Source: Brachionus manjavacas | Lineage: Eukaryota; Rotifera; Eurotatoria; Ploima; Brachionidae | Assembly: GCA_019054805.1 (NCBI GenBank) | Contig: JAHQIY010000006.1 | Span: forward strand, 4,836,001-4,900,000 | DNA length: 64,000 bases | Direction: 5' to 3' | Shown: positions 8,860 through 20,982 of the stretch, piece after piece | Layout: the number at the start of each line of letters is the position of its first letter | Numbering within the stretch: position 1 is the first letter of the stretch | Notes under the pieces: model-generated | Database searches by the model: none | What the model was told of the DNA's origin: nothing | What the model saw: only the letters and a program-made list of their open reading frames with translations | Program-made: the position numbers and the translations under genes

Positions 8860-10910
8860 CATTTACTTACCATTATTGGGGTGTTCATGACTTCGACGGC
8901 CAACTAAATTCAAAGATGAAACATAAGTATGATGTAAATGAACAAGCAAATATAATCAAAGATCTTGGGAAAAACAATAAGCGCTACATAGTTGTAGGTG
9001 ATTTTAATAGCGACCCAAATCGCAATAAACCATTTTATCAAGAGCTTAAAGATTTATTTAAACAGAGGGGCTAATATGTTTTGAAAAAATGTGGAATTAT
9101 TACGCGTTTTCATTTTCAAATGGATGTCATTACTGATTGATTGATAACGTATTCTCTAAATGCTAAGTCGTAAACATCATTAAGTCTGTTGAAATTGTCA
9201 AACCAAATGTTCTAAATATAAGCGACCATTTGTCTTTAAAAACAAAAATAAAAAGATTATTGGGATAAAAAATTATAAATGTTCACACTGAAATGAAGAA
9301 ACAATTATGGATCTATAAACTAAGCTCATACAAAAACTCCCAGTCAAAAATAAAGTATAAACGTCTTAAGCAAGATTTCAGAAATACCCAAAGAATGAAT
9401 CTGATTGATGTGATTAAATAGTTCACAATATTATTGAACAGTATAATTGAACTTTAAAGCATGGCGCCTTATCAAACGAAAAAGAAGAGTAGCAACGGAA
9501 TGTGAATTCAGAAATTTTACTTAGATTTTCCAAAGAAATGTTTTACAAGAAAATAGTAACAAAACGAAGAAAATGAAAGATATAATGAAGCTTTTCGAAT
9601 TGAAAATGATAAATTTGAAAGAGAGGTTATCATTAACGATAACGAAATAAAAATCAATAGAGAATTAAATTTGTACATAAAGTAATTAAAAACCTACTAA
9701 TGGTAAAGCCATAGGTTTTAACGAAGTTTCAAACGAACTGTATAAATATGGATCATCCCGCTCGCTCTTGAAATTGCCTACAATCTAAATTGAAAAAATA
9801 ATTAATATGAGACACATTCCAACAATCTTTAATGTAGGAAAAATTTTACTGATTATTAAAGATGAGAAAAAAACTTTTTTCTTTATTGACGAAACTTTTT
9901 TCAATGAAGACATTGTTGAAGAAATAAACGAAGCTGATACAGGCATAAAATTACTCATCTAAATATAGTTATTTTCCTAAAAGCTGATGACATACTTCTA
10001 CTCAGTGAAATGCCATAAAAATACAAAAACCATCAATTTCTGTATGTCTTAAGGCGTGAATAACGAAATAAAATCTAACGCGGAAAAAACTCAGGGAATT
10101 TTTGGAAACAAAAGGCAACGGTCCAATAATCAACGACTAACTAAGAAAAATAAATTGAACTTCACCATAAGATAAAGAACATATTCTATTGAACTAAAGG
10201 AAAGCAACGTTGATTTTATTGAAGAAAGAATACGAAAACCTTAAAAAGGTTGTTTCAGCTGAACTCCATTGAAATGAATGATCCTAGCTTAAATAAAGAA
10301 ATAAAATCCCAATTGTACAAAACTTATTGTAGACCGATTTTAACTTACAGATGCGGGATAAAAAAAATTAATCAGACTCTTCTAAGGAAAATGAAAAGCA
10401 CTGAGTCCACAATTATTAAAAAATCATTAGGATTGAGTAAAAGATCGAAAACAACTAACCTTTTGCACGTATCAAATATGGTACCACCTGAAGACACGCT
10501 GAAACTTATAAAACAAGCATATGCAAAGAGATTAGAACGTCCTCACCAGAAAATTAGTCAATAAAATAATTGAAGAATCCGAGATAAGATGGAAAAAGCT
10601 AAACAATAATTCTCTGATCGTAGAATACAATGAATTACTCGACGATTAACAAAGAAGTATAAAAGAGATCGATAAAAATGCTGCACATGAAATGCTGATT
10701 ACAAAGAAAAAAATTAACGATGAAAAAAAAAATTCAATAGCTGAATCTATAAAATTTTGCCTAAACAAAGGATACACGGAAGAAACAAGTAGAAAAATAT
10801 TGGAGTTCTTTACCAAAGCCTTCTGAGGCAACCAATGATCTCAACCATTTCCACTTTATTTTTTTTGCAAAATTTTCGATTATAAAAAAAAAATAAAATA
10901 AATAATAATT
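8860..10910 (+). pseudogene. Non-LTR retrotransposon ORF2 relic (APE endonuclease plus reverse transcriptase)
   Basis: Pieces in order on the plus strand: YHYWGVHDFDGQLN and RYIVVGDFNSDPNR (about 8870-9040, C-terminal half of an APE-type endonuclease, with GDFN), ISDHLSLKTK (about 9219-9250, endonuclease end), KPTNGKAIGFNEVSNELYKYG (about 9690-9750, RT start), RHIPTIFNVGKILLIIKDEK, a catalytic-box remnant LKADDILLLSE near 9978-10012, and a 104-codon open frame at 10250-10564 giving the RT tail (KSQLYKTYCRPILTYRCG). The frame runs on in pieces to a TGA at about 10825 and an A-rich tail near 10885-10910. Large parts of the RT palm are deleted and many stops are present. Confidence 0.8.
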
Positions 10911-12642
10911 TTGTTGAATTGAAAAAAATTAAAATTTTCTCATTTATTAATTAAGAAACTTTCTAATTTTTTTCTTATTTTTCTATAAAATTTTATATCG
11001 CTTTAAAGGCTTATAATGAAAATATATAATTTTGTTGCATTCGATAATAATGAAAAAGTAAATTATTCTTTAATGATTCGACGAATCCCTATTTTTTTCA
11101 ATAAAAATCTTAATAATCTAATAAATAGCACTTAATATTAATTTTTAATTTGTTTAAATTATTTTTTTAAATGATTAATAAAAGACTCACATTATTCTGG
11201 TGTTAATTTCCTTTTTTTTTTATAAATCTTTAATTTTCAGAACAAAGATCATTTGAAAACCATCAAAAATTACATTTAGTCTAGCATGGTAATGCGTTCA
11301 ACATTTTAATAAGCTATCATTTTAAAACATAATGAAGTAATTAATTTAAAAATTATTTTTTTTTTAGTTTTTATTAAATTAGGTGTTAAATTTACGTTAA
11401 TTAACTTAAATTTACTTTTATCTTTGTATCTACTTAAGAATTAAAAAAGATAAATTCTAAAGTTAGTTTACCAATATTAATTTTTGACTTTTTTGTTTTA
11501 CGGTTAAATTAAATTACCTAATTTTACGTAATTTAACGTTAATTTACGTTTAATTTAAATTTATGACTTTTAGTGAAAAATCATAAATTTAAATTACAAC
11601 AAGGATTTACGGTATATTAAAAAGTACTATATTTTTCAAATAGTAATAGTGCAAACTGTGCCATCTTAAGTAATTGAGTGTTTTATTATCTTTCATTCAA
11701 GCTTTTTTGATAATCGAATTCATAAATTTACTTTTGATTTCAATTAGAAATTTAATGTGTTTTACTTTTCTTAAATAAAATTTAATTTCCAGTCCTTTTG
11801 AAAGTTTTAATTTTGATAAATTTATTTTTGAAATATTTCATTTTTTAAAATAATTGAATAATGTCTTCTGTCTGGAATGTCTTAGTGAATAAATTCATTT
11901 GATTTCTAGTTACTCATTCGTCTTATTGATTCATATTACGAATTCTTACTAAAAACGATTTATCACCATTAAAGAGCACAGTATCAATTGGATACATGGT
12001 TTATTTATGATTTTTAATTTAATTTGCTGAATTTTCTAAAATATTTATTATATGTTGTGAAATTAAATATAAATTTTCAATTCAAAAAAGAAAAAGGATA
12101 TAACAAATGATTTTAAATTTTGAAATAACTCTGCAAATCATTTATGGATTTATTTCCAAAAAGCGAGAGATTTCGCAGAAATTCGCAAAGATTTTGTAGA
12201 TTTTCATTTTTTGATTTTCAAATTAAGTTAAGTTTCGGCAAAAATAATTAAGGATTCAAAAAATATTTAATGCACTTATTTCTAGTTAAGGATGGGAAAC
12301 CGATCCAATTACGGAACCTTTAAGATTCTGAAAACGGTTTAAATTTGAATTAAAAATTATTTTAAAAAAAATTTATTAAAAATTGAATTTTTCTTAATCG
12401 TTTAATTTAAAAAATATAAAATTAATGAAGTAAAAAAAAGTTTTTCTTTTCATTAAACTTTAGAAATTTTCTTTTTATAAAACTGATATAATCAGTTTTC
12501 TACTAAACAGGTTTCAAGATCGAACCAGTTTCCCATCTTTATTTGCAGTGTCAATTAGTACGGTCTTTTGCACTTAAAAAAGCATTTAAAGATTTTGATT
12601 GAATTACACAGCTCCACATTTTGGAAGAATCACGATTTAGAC
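10911..12642. other. AT-rich non-coding stretch
   Basis: No gene was seen. Around 11380-11620 there are repeated ACGTTAA/TTTACG-type motifs in AT-rich DNA, similar to other tracts in the window (23460-23660, 24500-25090, 48960-49640, 52270-52500). Confidence 0.6.
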
Positions 12643-12760
12643 TAATAATTGGGTTGAAGATGATCAACCCGAAGCAGTAACCTCTGTGTCAGATCGGAGC
12701 CGTTGCTACAAGAAAAGAAAATGAGCACCTCCCCGTTATCCACTAGGATAGAAAAGAAAC
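12643..12760 (+). repeat. Dispersed repeat family R1, copy B
   Basis: Matches copy C (33230-33345, minus strand) well across GATGATCAAC, GCAGTAAC, TGTGTCAGATCGGAGCCGTT and TTATCCACTAGGAT, and copy A (5296-5410) at both ends. It is less AT-rich than its surroundings. Confidence 0.7.
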
Positions 12761-12959
12761 AATTATGCATTATGCTGATTTCAATTTCAATTTCTTTAAA
12801 TTTACTGATCTTATCCGTTTTTGTAAAAAAGCTATATATACCAAAAGGCATGCTTTTTCTTTCTCATTATGCAGCACAATATCAGGACTAAAATAATTTT
12901 ATCTGTTGTAATTAGATCATCTCATAAAATAGTTACTTTTTTGATATTATTTACTTTGT

Positions 12960-13215
12960 CAGGTTAATGTTCATTGTACTTGTCTTGCACTTGTAACCCT
13001 TGGTGCTTGGTACTTGGTAACATAGTATAACTACCTACTTTATTATGTCTATGTGTGTAATCAGACGGTGCAAATATTGCACAACCTGCAACAAATGACT
13101 TTAATGATCTTCTGCCTTGTCTAAACTAAGTTGTTTAAAGATGTTTTTCCTGGTGGTATCCTGTGTTAAGTGTTTGGTCCTGTGCTGCAATTATTAAGCT
13201 TTATGTATCTTCTTT
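12960..13215 (-). pseudogene. Probable non-LTR retroelement C-terminal relic
   Basis: On the minus strand one frame gives FVAGCAIFAPSDYTHRHNKV, then ...DKYNEH and a stop (about 13110-12965). This resembles the Cys/His block S-GC-L--YT-RHN-V...WYEH-P that I recall from the C-terminal region of some animal RT polyproteins. Upstream sequence is degraded. The patch is clearly less AT-rich than its surroundings, as expected of an inserted element. Identification rests on one short motif. Confidence 0.4.
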
Positions 13216-14094
13216 AAGCCCGAAACTACGAAGCAACTACATTTATACATCCTAATTTACAAGCGCTTTTTACATTTCTATACATGAAATACAACTATCA
13301 TGGTTTTCTCTTGAGAAGATCTGTTTTCTCTTTGTGGATGTTGATTTTTAGTTTTTTTTAATATTATGAGCTTCGGTATGTTGATTAAAATACTTATCTT
13401 AAACTTTAACTGCTTCGTTTAAGAGAGAGAACTTTTTTTATATTATTATTTAATATTTTAGCTTTATAGGCAAAATTAAAGTAAAAATCTAAAGTAAAAA
13501 ATACAATAATTTAAAGATTACTTAGCTGTTTACAAAATGATGTGTTGGTTAAATCAAAATTCACATAAATGGATCTTAAGTGAAAAAATATCCCGAAAAT
13601 TAGGACTATTAAGCAGCTTGCTTGACGAAGAATAACTTATGTTTTTAATAAATTTGTTTCACTCTTTCAATTTAAAGAGCCTCAAAGAATGGTTTAAATC
13701 AAGCAAATGTAATATAAAAGTGAAATAGCAAGGTCTATTTACTTTTTTAAACCATTTATTCAATTAAATAAAGATAAAAAAATTAAAACTTTTAATTATA
13801 TCTCGGTGTCAACGATATCAATAACATTCAAGAAAATGTAGAAATAAATTAGAGACCCAGGTCTTTATATATTGTAATTTAATGACAAAACCCCGCAAGT
13901 CTGCAAAACGCTAAATTTATTAGCAAATGATTGAAATCAAAATTCTTTTTATTAAAATTTTTTTTTTCAAAATTCGAACTTGGTTTTCCAAAATTAAGTT
14001 GATAGAGAAATATTTGCTGTTTATTACCATGAATCTACATTGGCGACAAAATCAAAAATAAACCAAAAATCAAGCAATTGATGTCAGTGACATG

Positions 14095-14260
14095 GCATTT
14101 TATTAGTAATACCGCATCTTGAATATGCCATGACAGCATGGAGTCAATATACTTAGGATATTGAAAAGAAAAGGGAACAGAAGCTTGTGTAAAGCTTAAG
14201 AAACTTGAATGTAGACTTCACCAAGCATTGGAAGCTAAAGTAAAGAGAAAAAGAAAAGTA
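14095..14260 (+). pseudogene. Small reverse-transcriptase fossil (CR1-like)
   Basis: One frame reads LLVIPHLEYAMTAWSQYT, stop, DIEKKREQKLV, stop, SLRNLNVDF. This follows the order LEYA-W-P, KDIE-LE-VQRRATK, SLRNL-Y of CR1-type RT C-termini. The piece is very short and has two stops. Confidence 0.6.
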
Positions 14261-16632
14261 CTTCAAGATTAGTAATTTTTAAATAATACACAAAAATCTG
14301 CAATTTTTTTGAATAAGTTTTTGGAAAAGTTGAATAAAATAACAACTGAAATAATCAATTCTAAATCAAAAATGGATTTAAGAAAAGGACGAAATATTTG
14401 AGAACTTAAAAATTCCAAAATTTTATCCGCCATATCGACTCTAGTAAGCATCATCTTTTTAGACCGCTGAAGCTTCTTTGTTATTTTGAATTATTTTGAA
14501 TTATGTTGAGACAAAATATTTTACCTTAATTTTTAGAATTGATGGTCGTTTGATTTTTTTAAACATTAAAAAAATTGAAATGCTAATTTCTTATCTTTTT
14601 TAGAGTGCTTGATCTCTAAGATCCCAACGCTATTCTTAAAGAATATGAAGATGGAATTTCAGACAATTAATTTTTAAAATAACGTTTTATTTTTCATATC
14701 TAATTCGAATATTAAATTTTTATAATGCTTAACTTATCGATAAATGATCAGTGAATGAAAAAATAGGTTTTAGATAAATTTGTGTAAATTTAAAATTTTA
14801 AATATTGTTTTACTTTTTTTGTTAGAGGATTTCCATTACTTACTTTTATACATTGGTTATGTGAATCAACATGGGTTCCCTTTAATTTTAAAACTAAATC
14901 AGCTATATTGATTTAGAATTTAATTAAAATATTTTTGACAAATAAAAATTATTGAAAAATTAACAAAGTGACAAAAAAAAGACGTGCTTTAATCCCACAT
15001 ACAACGCGAGTAATGACGTAATAAAATTGATAATCTAAAAAAGGATTTCAAAAAAATAACCAAGACCTAATTAGACGCATACTCGACAAATTAATTTCAG
15101 GACAGACAAGCTATTCGATTATAAAATTTAAATATTGTCAAAGTAAATAATCTCTGTGACATTTAAAATTTTCTTCTCAATTCTTATCAATTTTTGAATT
15201 AGTAAAAAAATATTTAATCTTCAAATAATTGGGGTCGTGTAAAAGCCTTTAAAAAATAAGACAATAAAAAATATTTTGATTTTTTGTTAATTCAAATAAT
15301 TAAATTCTTAAAATTTGAAATAAATTGTTATACGGTTAGTAGATAAAAGAAAAAATTTTATTCTTAAAATTTCAATTAAATTTGATATTAACATTTAGAT
15401 AAAAATTAAGTCATTGAGCAAGCTGAATAGGACCAAATTATCCCTCAGGAAATTATTAATATACACCTGCCAACAATATATTTAAAAATTAGAACCGAAT
15501 TTTAAACACAGTAAAATTATGAATCAAAAAAGATTGGAATTTTGAAATTAAAGTTTTTTATCTATTTTAAATTAAAAGAGATAAAAAATAGAAATGTGGG
15601 TTTCATTAGTTTAGATGTTTAGTAAACTAATTAGCGTTGGAGTGTGTTTTCCGATTAATTAATTTTATTAGAATAGTTAATAGTTATTTTATTATTTATA
15701 GTTTTTTTCCGATTACCATAAAATAAAAATAAAAAATTTATTTAATTATTCTAAATTGTGGGTCTTTGCCGATTGAAATTAAAAAAATCCTAATTTTAAT
15801 TTAACTTTTGAAAAATTAAATATTTATTCAAAGGTAATAATTTCATTCATTTATTGTGTTACTAATTCTTTCTAATAAAAATAGCATCATTTTGAAAGAA
15901 AATTAAATTCAAACTTAAAAATATCGCGAAATCCTCACTATTTGTATTCAAATATTTGATTTAGGCTTAAAGTGTATTTTAGTTTAAATCGAAAAAAAAA
16001 ACTAATTTTTTAATACCTTAGTCAAATTTTTAAAAAACCAAATAGTTTCTAAGGTTTTGAGTCATTGTTTATTGATTATCACTTTTTTATTTAGATAAAA
16101 AAGTCACTCATTTGTAATATTTTATAATTGAGAAATTACCAAAGTCTTAAAATGATTTATTTAAGGCACTGCTATTTTAAACTTAATTCTATTTCTAACC
16201 AGATTTAGAAAAAAAATTCCATAACTACCACAATATTATCTCTTTCTAGTAATTAAATCATTCAAGATAAAACAAATGTTTATTAATAATATCTTGACCA
16301 TTATCTTCGACCCAATTATTTTATGACTTTCTGATTAATTTCAAATGATAAGATATTAATTTCGTTTAAAAATTAGAATTTTGAGACCATTTGTCTCTAA
16401 AAATGACAGAAAGAATTTTTTTATAAATCAATTTTCTGCTAGATTAGCTTCACCAGCGGCTGTCTCTATTTAAATTAAATCGATTAGCAAATTTCTTACA
16501 TAATGACGGTGATATCAATTTGATTAGTGAGGGATTTTTTCAATCGTATCTTTTGGCACTTATTTTAAGCAATTTTCAAATATAAAAAGTCGAAAATTTT
16601 AAAGAAAAATTTTTTCTTATTTTAGAGAAATA
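14261..16632. other. AT-rich non-coding stretch upstream of the neurophysin gene
   Basis: No gene, RNA or recognisable element was seen. The final bases before the ATG (TTATTTTAG at 16617-16625) look like a splice acceptor, so a 5' UTR exon may lie somewhere in this stretch. Confidence 0.55.
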
Positions 16633-17277
16633 ATGAATGAAAATTTTTTAATGATGAATTTGAATGACAGAAAGAATATAAAATTTTTTTTCATTTTGGT
16701 CGTGATCAATTTAAATGTTATAAATGCCTGCTATATAACCAATTGTCCTTGGGGCGGAAAACGCTCTCAGCCTTTTCTTGATTTTGAGAATGCTCATCAA
16801 GTAAAAAAATATTTTTAAAAAAATTTTTATTTTAATTGTTTCCTAGTGCCGAAAATGTGCATCAGGTCTTGGAATGTGTTTCGGACCGAGAATATGTTGT
16901 GGACCTGATATGGGATGCTTAATAGATACAAAAGAAACTAATGTTTGCCAATTAGAGGATCTAAAATCTAACGTGCCGTGTCAGCCTTATGGAAAGATCT
17001 GTGACAAAGTAGAATTTGGACGTTGTGCTACTTCTAGTCTGTGTTGTAACCCAGGTTCATATTTAATATTTAAAATAATTAACAAAATTTCGAAATATTT
17101 TTTTCTTTAGATCATTGTTTAGAGGATTCTACTTGTGCCTCGGAGGAAAACGAATATTCCGATGACTACAAGGAAATTGATACAAAGATATTAAAGGCAC
17201 TTAAAAGATTGATTTCGAAAAAAAGACAAAATAATCAAAATTACGAGAGTCATAATATAGAAAATTATCAATCTTAA
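16633..17277 (+). CDS. Oxytocin/vasopressin-type preprohormone (nonapeptide plus neurophysin)
   Basis: Secreted precursor of an amidated neuropeptide and its neurophysin carrier. Exons 16633-16800, 16847-17054 and 17111-17277 join in phase to 180 aa. Residues 1-32 end in a hydrophobic signal (IKFFFILVVINLNVINA). The nonapeptide CYITNCPWG at 33-41 is followed by GKR, the amidation and dibasic cleavage site. Neurophysin begins CRKCASGLGMCFGPRICCG in exon 2 and carries all 14 cysteines, the last two (DHC, STC) in exon 3. A charged tail of about 45 residues follows. The three-exon layout matches the family's usual split. Position 8 of the peptide is Trp, where vasopressin-type peptides have Lys/Arg and oxytocin-type ones an aliphatic residue. 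Start choice: first ATG after a possible acceptor; Met7 or Met8 are alternatives and do not affect the hormone. An AATAAA lies at about 17321. Confidence 0.94.
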
Positions 17278-19781
17278 TTTTAAAATTTCAATTTAATTGA
17301 TTATCAAATGTTTTAATCTTAAATAAAAATTTGTATTTATAATTTGTCAAGAGTTAATATTAAAATTTTAATTAGATTGGTCAAGCCTCAAAAATTTTTT
17401 TTAAAACCTAAATAACAAAAAAATAGTTTTTTTTTTCTCTTATCAAATTTAATAAACATCTTTTAATGGAATATTTTATAATTTGGAATAAGCAAACCAT
17501 AAATTTTTAAAAAACTTTCAAATGCCATATCTTATATTTAATATCACTTATTAAATATTTAAATTTAGCTAAGGACAAACTATAATTACTTGAGAGAAGT
17601 CTTGAAAAACTTTAAGCCCAAGATATTTTCAATTATAAATTGTAAATAAAAAAGTAAATAATAATTTTTAAAGTTTAAATAGAATTTTAAAAATATTTAT
17701 TTAAAAATTTTGGTAAATATTCATCATAAGAGAAATAATTTTACTAAATTGTTTAAATAAATATTACATTTTTAATCACTAGTTTAAACTAAACAAATTA
17801 AAAATATTGAAAAATAAATTAAAAAATTATCTTCAAATTAACTGTGAACAGTCTTTTCTCATTTACAATAAAATTTAAATTTTATTAATTAAAAAAATCA
17901 AAGCTTAAAAGATAAAATTTCTTATGATCATTAATTAAAAACATAGGATGATTAATTTTTAAATTATCTTAAAAATTTCAAACACACCGTAAACCCTTGA
18001 AAAGAAATCTGAGAATCAAATCATACTATCTGCCGCATATTAAGACGATCACAAAATAAAAAAATACAAAATACGGCCTTCTGATTTTAAAACTCAATAT
18101 TTTTTTTTCTATGAGTCCAAAAATAAGTATGTAAGTTGTTTCAACAAATAAAGTTGATTAAATTTTTTTTGTTTATTCTTTTCTTTTTTTAGTAAAATTC
18201 ACAACGCCCAAAATATTGTAAAAAAATACACAAATGAAAAAACCAAAAACAGTCGAAAACTGAGTGAATGATCTTTTCACCAAGTTACAACCAAGAAAGA
18301 AATAAAAATCACAGACTTCACGCAAACAAAGCAACAACTAAGGACAAACATGATAGCATCCTTTGAAAAACTTTTGTAACAAAAAAAATGTCAATGTAAG
18401 TCATTAATGTAAAAAAAAACTTTCATTTTATGTTAAATATTCTAATCAATTAAATAATTTGATATAAAGTTTCTTTTACATATTGACTAGAAAAATTAAT
18501 CTGCTTCAAAAAACTTTTATTTTTTCATGCTATCAAAATTTATTTTTTTATAAAATAAAGGGGTTCCGGAGATGAAAAATATTAACTAATTATTATGATT
18601 TTTTTTAATTTTTTTTAATTATTTGTTTAAAAAAAATTATTTTGAATTGATGGGCAAATTGAAGTTTAGGATCAAATTCTCATGATCATGTTCGAATTTT
18701 AAAAAATATTAAAATAATGATTTTTAAAATTAAAAAATTCAGTGCAGAGATACCTTTCATCTGTAACAAACCATGTTAAACCTTACCATAGAATTATGCA
18801 TAATTCTGCATGCATGAAATTTTTGGAGATTGTTGCAGGTATAACAAATTTAGTGTAACATTACTTAGAAAATTTGCTTTTGAAGTAAAATTTAAGAACA
18901 AAAATATCTAATTTGCCTTTTTTTAGTGATAATTTTAACATGATCATGAAAATTTGATCATTAAATTCAATTTGCCCTATTGATTAGACCCCCTTATGTT
19001 TTTTAAGCTTCGCGTTGAGCTATATGGGTTATGTTTTCTTGCTAAATAAACTGTGAATTTGAGCTCGTCTGTCATTTTGTTCTTTTTATGGAGTTTTCAG
19101 CTTTAATTCAGTATCTTAAAACAAAAATGTTGGATAATTTACCAATATTAAACGACATTATAACAGTTTAGCTTGATTCTTCAATTTTAAGTGCATTTTC
19201 ATGTATGAATAGCATGATATTGATGGTTTTATGCAATTCTTCAAAACAATTTAGTTCAAAATCTGTGGTATTTTTAAAAAAATTTAAATATTGTTTGTTA
19301 ATTAATTTTTCCAGAAGAATAAACTGTCTAAATAATAAGGATCTTATTTGAATATAATTTTTTATTTTAATTTACAATGAAATTTTAATTATATTTTTCG
19401 TTATTAGAAGAATAGCATGCTTAAAGTTGGTTAATTCATTAATAGTTTCGAAATCAAATCAAATTTTCTTCTTCTGTAAAACTGCTGTTAATAATTTACA
19501 GAATTAGTATGTTTTTAAAAAATTTTCTTTTTTTGATTATCATTGAAAAATTCAATTGAATGCACACTTGGATATTAAATTGCTAAAAAAATAGAAATTT
19601 AAAGAAAATTGTTTTAGAAACAAATATTTAGTATTTATCATATTTGATAATTCTCGATTATCTTTAAAAAATAAAATGATTAATCAAAAATAAAAGTTTT
19701 CGAGATAAATTTTTATTTTTATTTTAATTAAAAAATATTTAAAATAAAATTACATAAAAAATTTTTAATTAAGCGTTTTAT
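17278..19781. other. AT-rich non-coding stretch with one hairpin-like repeat
   Basis: No gene was seen between the neurophysin and stomatin genes. It holds the inverted repeat at 18646-18984. Confidence 0.6.
18646..18984. repeat. Inverted repeat, MITE-like
   Basis: Arms at 18646-18692 and 18937-18984 are about 47 bp each and pair with few mismatches around GGGCAAATTGAA, GATCAAATT and TCATGATCATG. The spacer is about 245 bp of AT-rich DNA without coding potential. The AAGGGG near 18557-18563 and its mirror near 18990-18997 could mark outer ends. No target duplication was confirmed. Confidence 0.6.
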
Positions 19782-20982
19782 CTAATTTTTATTCTTATTA
19801 TCCGATCCTTTAAGCGAGTCTAAAATCTCAATAGGTATCGGAAAAATAATTGTCGAATTTTTTTCAGAGGCAATGCTGTTCAGGGTTTGTAAATAGCGTA
19901 TTTGAATAGCAGTTCTAGAGGTGGATATTATGTCAGCGGCGCCTTTAATTGCCTTAGCAGCCCTTTGCTCTCCTTCGGCCATTATTACCTAAAAATAAAA
20001 ACGTTCTTTCATGTCTAAGTCTGAATCTTTTTTTACCTTGGCTCTGGCTTCCCTTGTCGCCTCTGCCTCAGTGGCCATAGCTCGCTGAAGCTGAACAGGT
20101 AGTCGAACATCCTTAAACTCGACTCTCTCTACCTCAATTCCCTTTAACCTAGATTAGTTCAAAATAAACAAAAAATCTTATATAAAAAAAACCCATGGAT
20201 CTGTTGCCTTTTTTTCACAAATAAATATATAAAATTCAAATTTAAAAAAAAAAAATTACTTCATCTAAGCACTCGCGGAGGGCCCTGGACACAGACTCTC
20301 GGTCGGATAATATTTCCGACAGTGATTTTTGTCCGAGAACGTTTCGAAGACTTGTTTGAGCCAATAATCTGGTAGATTCCTGAGCATTTTCCACATTTGA
20401 AACTGATACAGCTGGATTGAACACTCTATAGTATACCACAGCGTCCACTGACACTGTAACGCTGTCTTTGGTCAACACTTCTTGCGGTGCCACATCAAAA
20501 GACACAGTTCTCATGTCAACTTTTGTCACACTTTCAATACAAGGTAAAATCTTAGGAAAATCTTACTAAAAAAAATTTAAAAAAAAGATTCGGTATACTA
20601 AAATAACTCCAGGTCCCGCTGGACTTTTTTTTAAGCATCCTAGACGAAATATTACTGCACGTTCGTACTCTTTTACAACTCGAAATATCCACGGAAGAGA
20701 AAATGGGAAAAAAATAATCACAGAAATCCAGCTGAGAGCGCAAAGTACATAAGTACATATGTCATGCTTGTTCTCCGATGGCTGAACTCCGATAATATTC
20801 GGCATTTCACTAATACTGCGGACTGATGGTCGATGCATCATTTGTCTGATTCCATAACTATTAGGGTTTAGATTAGCCGTATTCTTTGGCGAATTTGCAT
20901 AAAAATGAGAATCAAAATGGTCATCGTTGTTGTCCATGATTGAATCAGTTTTTTTGATCAGTTGACTTTTTAAATAAGACAT
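19782..20982 (-). CDS. Stomatin-family (SPFH/PHB) membrane protein
   Basis: Cholesterol-associated scaffold of the inner plasma-membrane leaflet that oligomerises and modulates ion channels (stomatin, MEC-2 and UNC-1 family). Exons on the minus strand: 20982-20599, 20550-20260, 20207-20193, 20141-20037, 19988-19782; all join in phase to 333 aa. Residues about 77-102 form the membrane hairpin (ALSWISVIIFFPFSLPW) with the conserved proline, followed by RVVKEYERAVIFRLG. The SPFH domain continues through GPGVIL|ILPC, KVDMRTVSFDVAPQEVLTKD, DAVVYYRV, RLLAQTSLRNVLG, then DPWGIEVERVEFKDVRLP, EAEATREARAKVI and a C-terminal LRYLQTL-like segment (IRYLQTLNSIASEKNSTI). The third exon is only 15 nt (Ala-Thr-Asp-Pro-Trp); without it a strongly conserved block would be missing. 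Introns are 48-52 bp. Confidence 0.95.

Noticed and set aside
6390..8865. Target-site duplication for MULE 2
   Set aside because: The 8-11 bases flanking both TIRs do not match in direct orientation.
16633..17110. Reading the neurophysin region as two separate small genes
   Set aside because: The two open stretches and the following segment are exons of one gene. Splice sites at 16801/16846 and 17055/17110 keep phase and complete the 14 cysteines.
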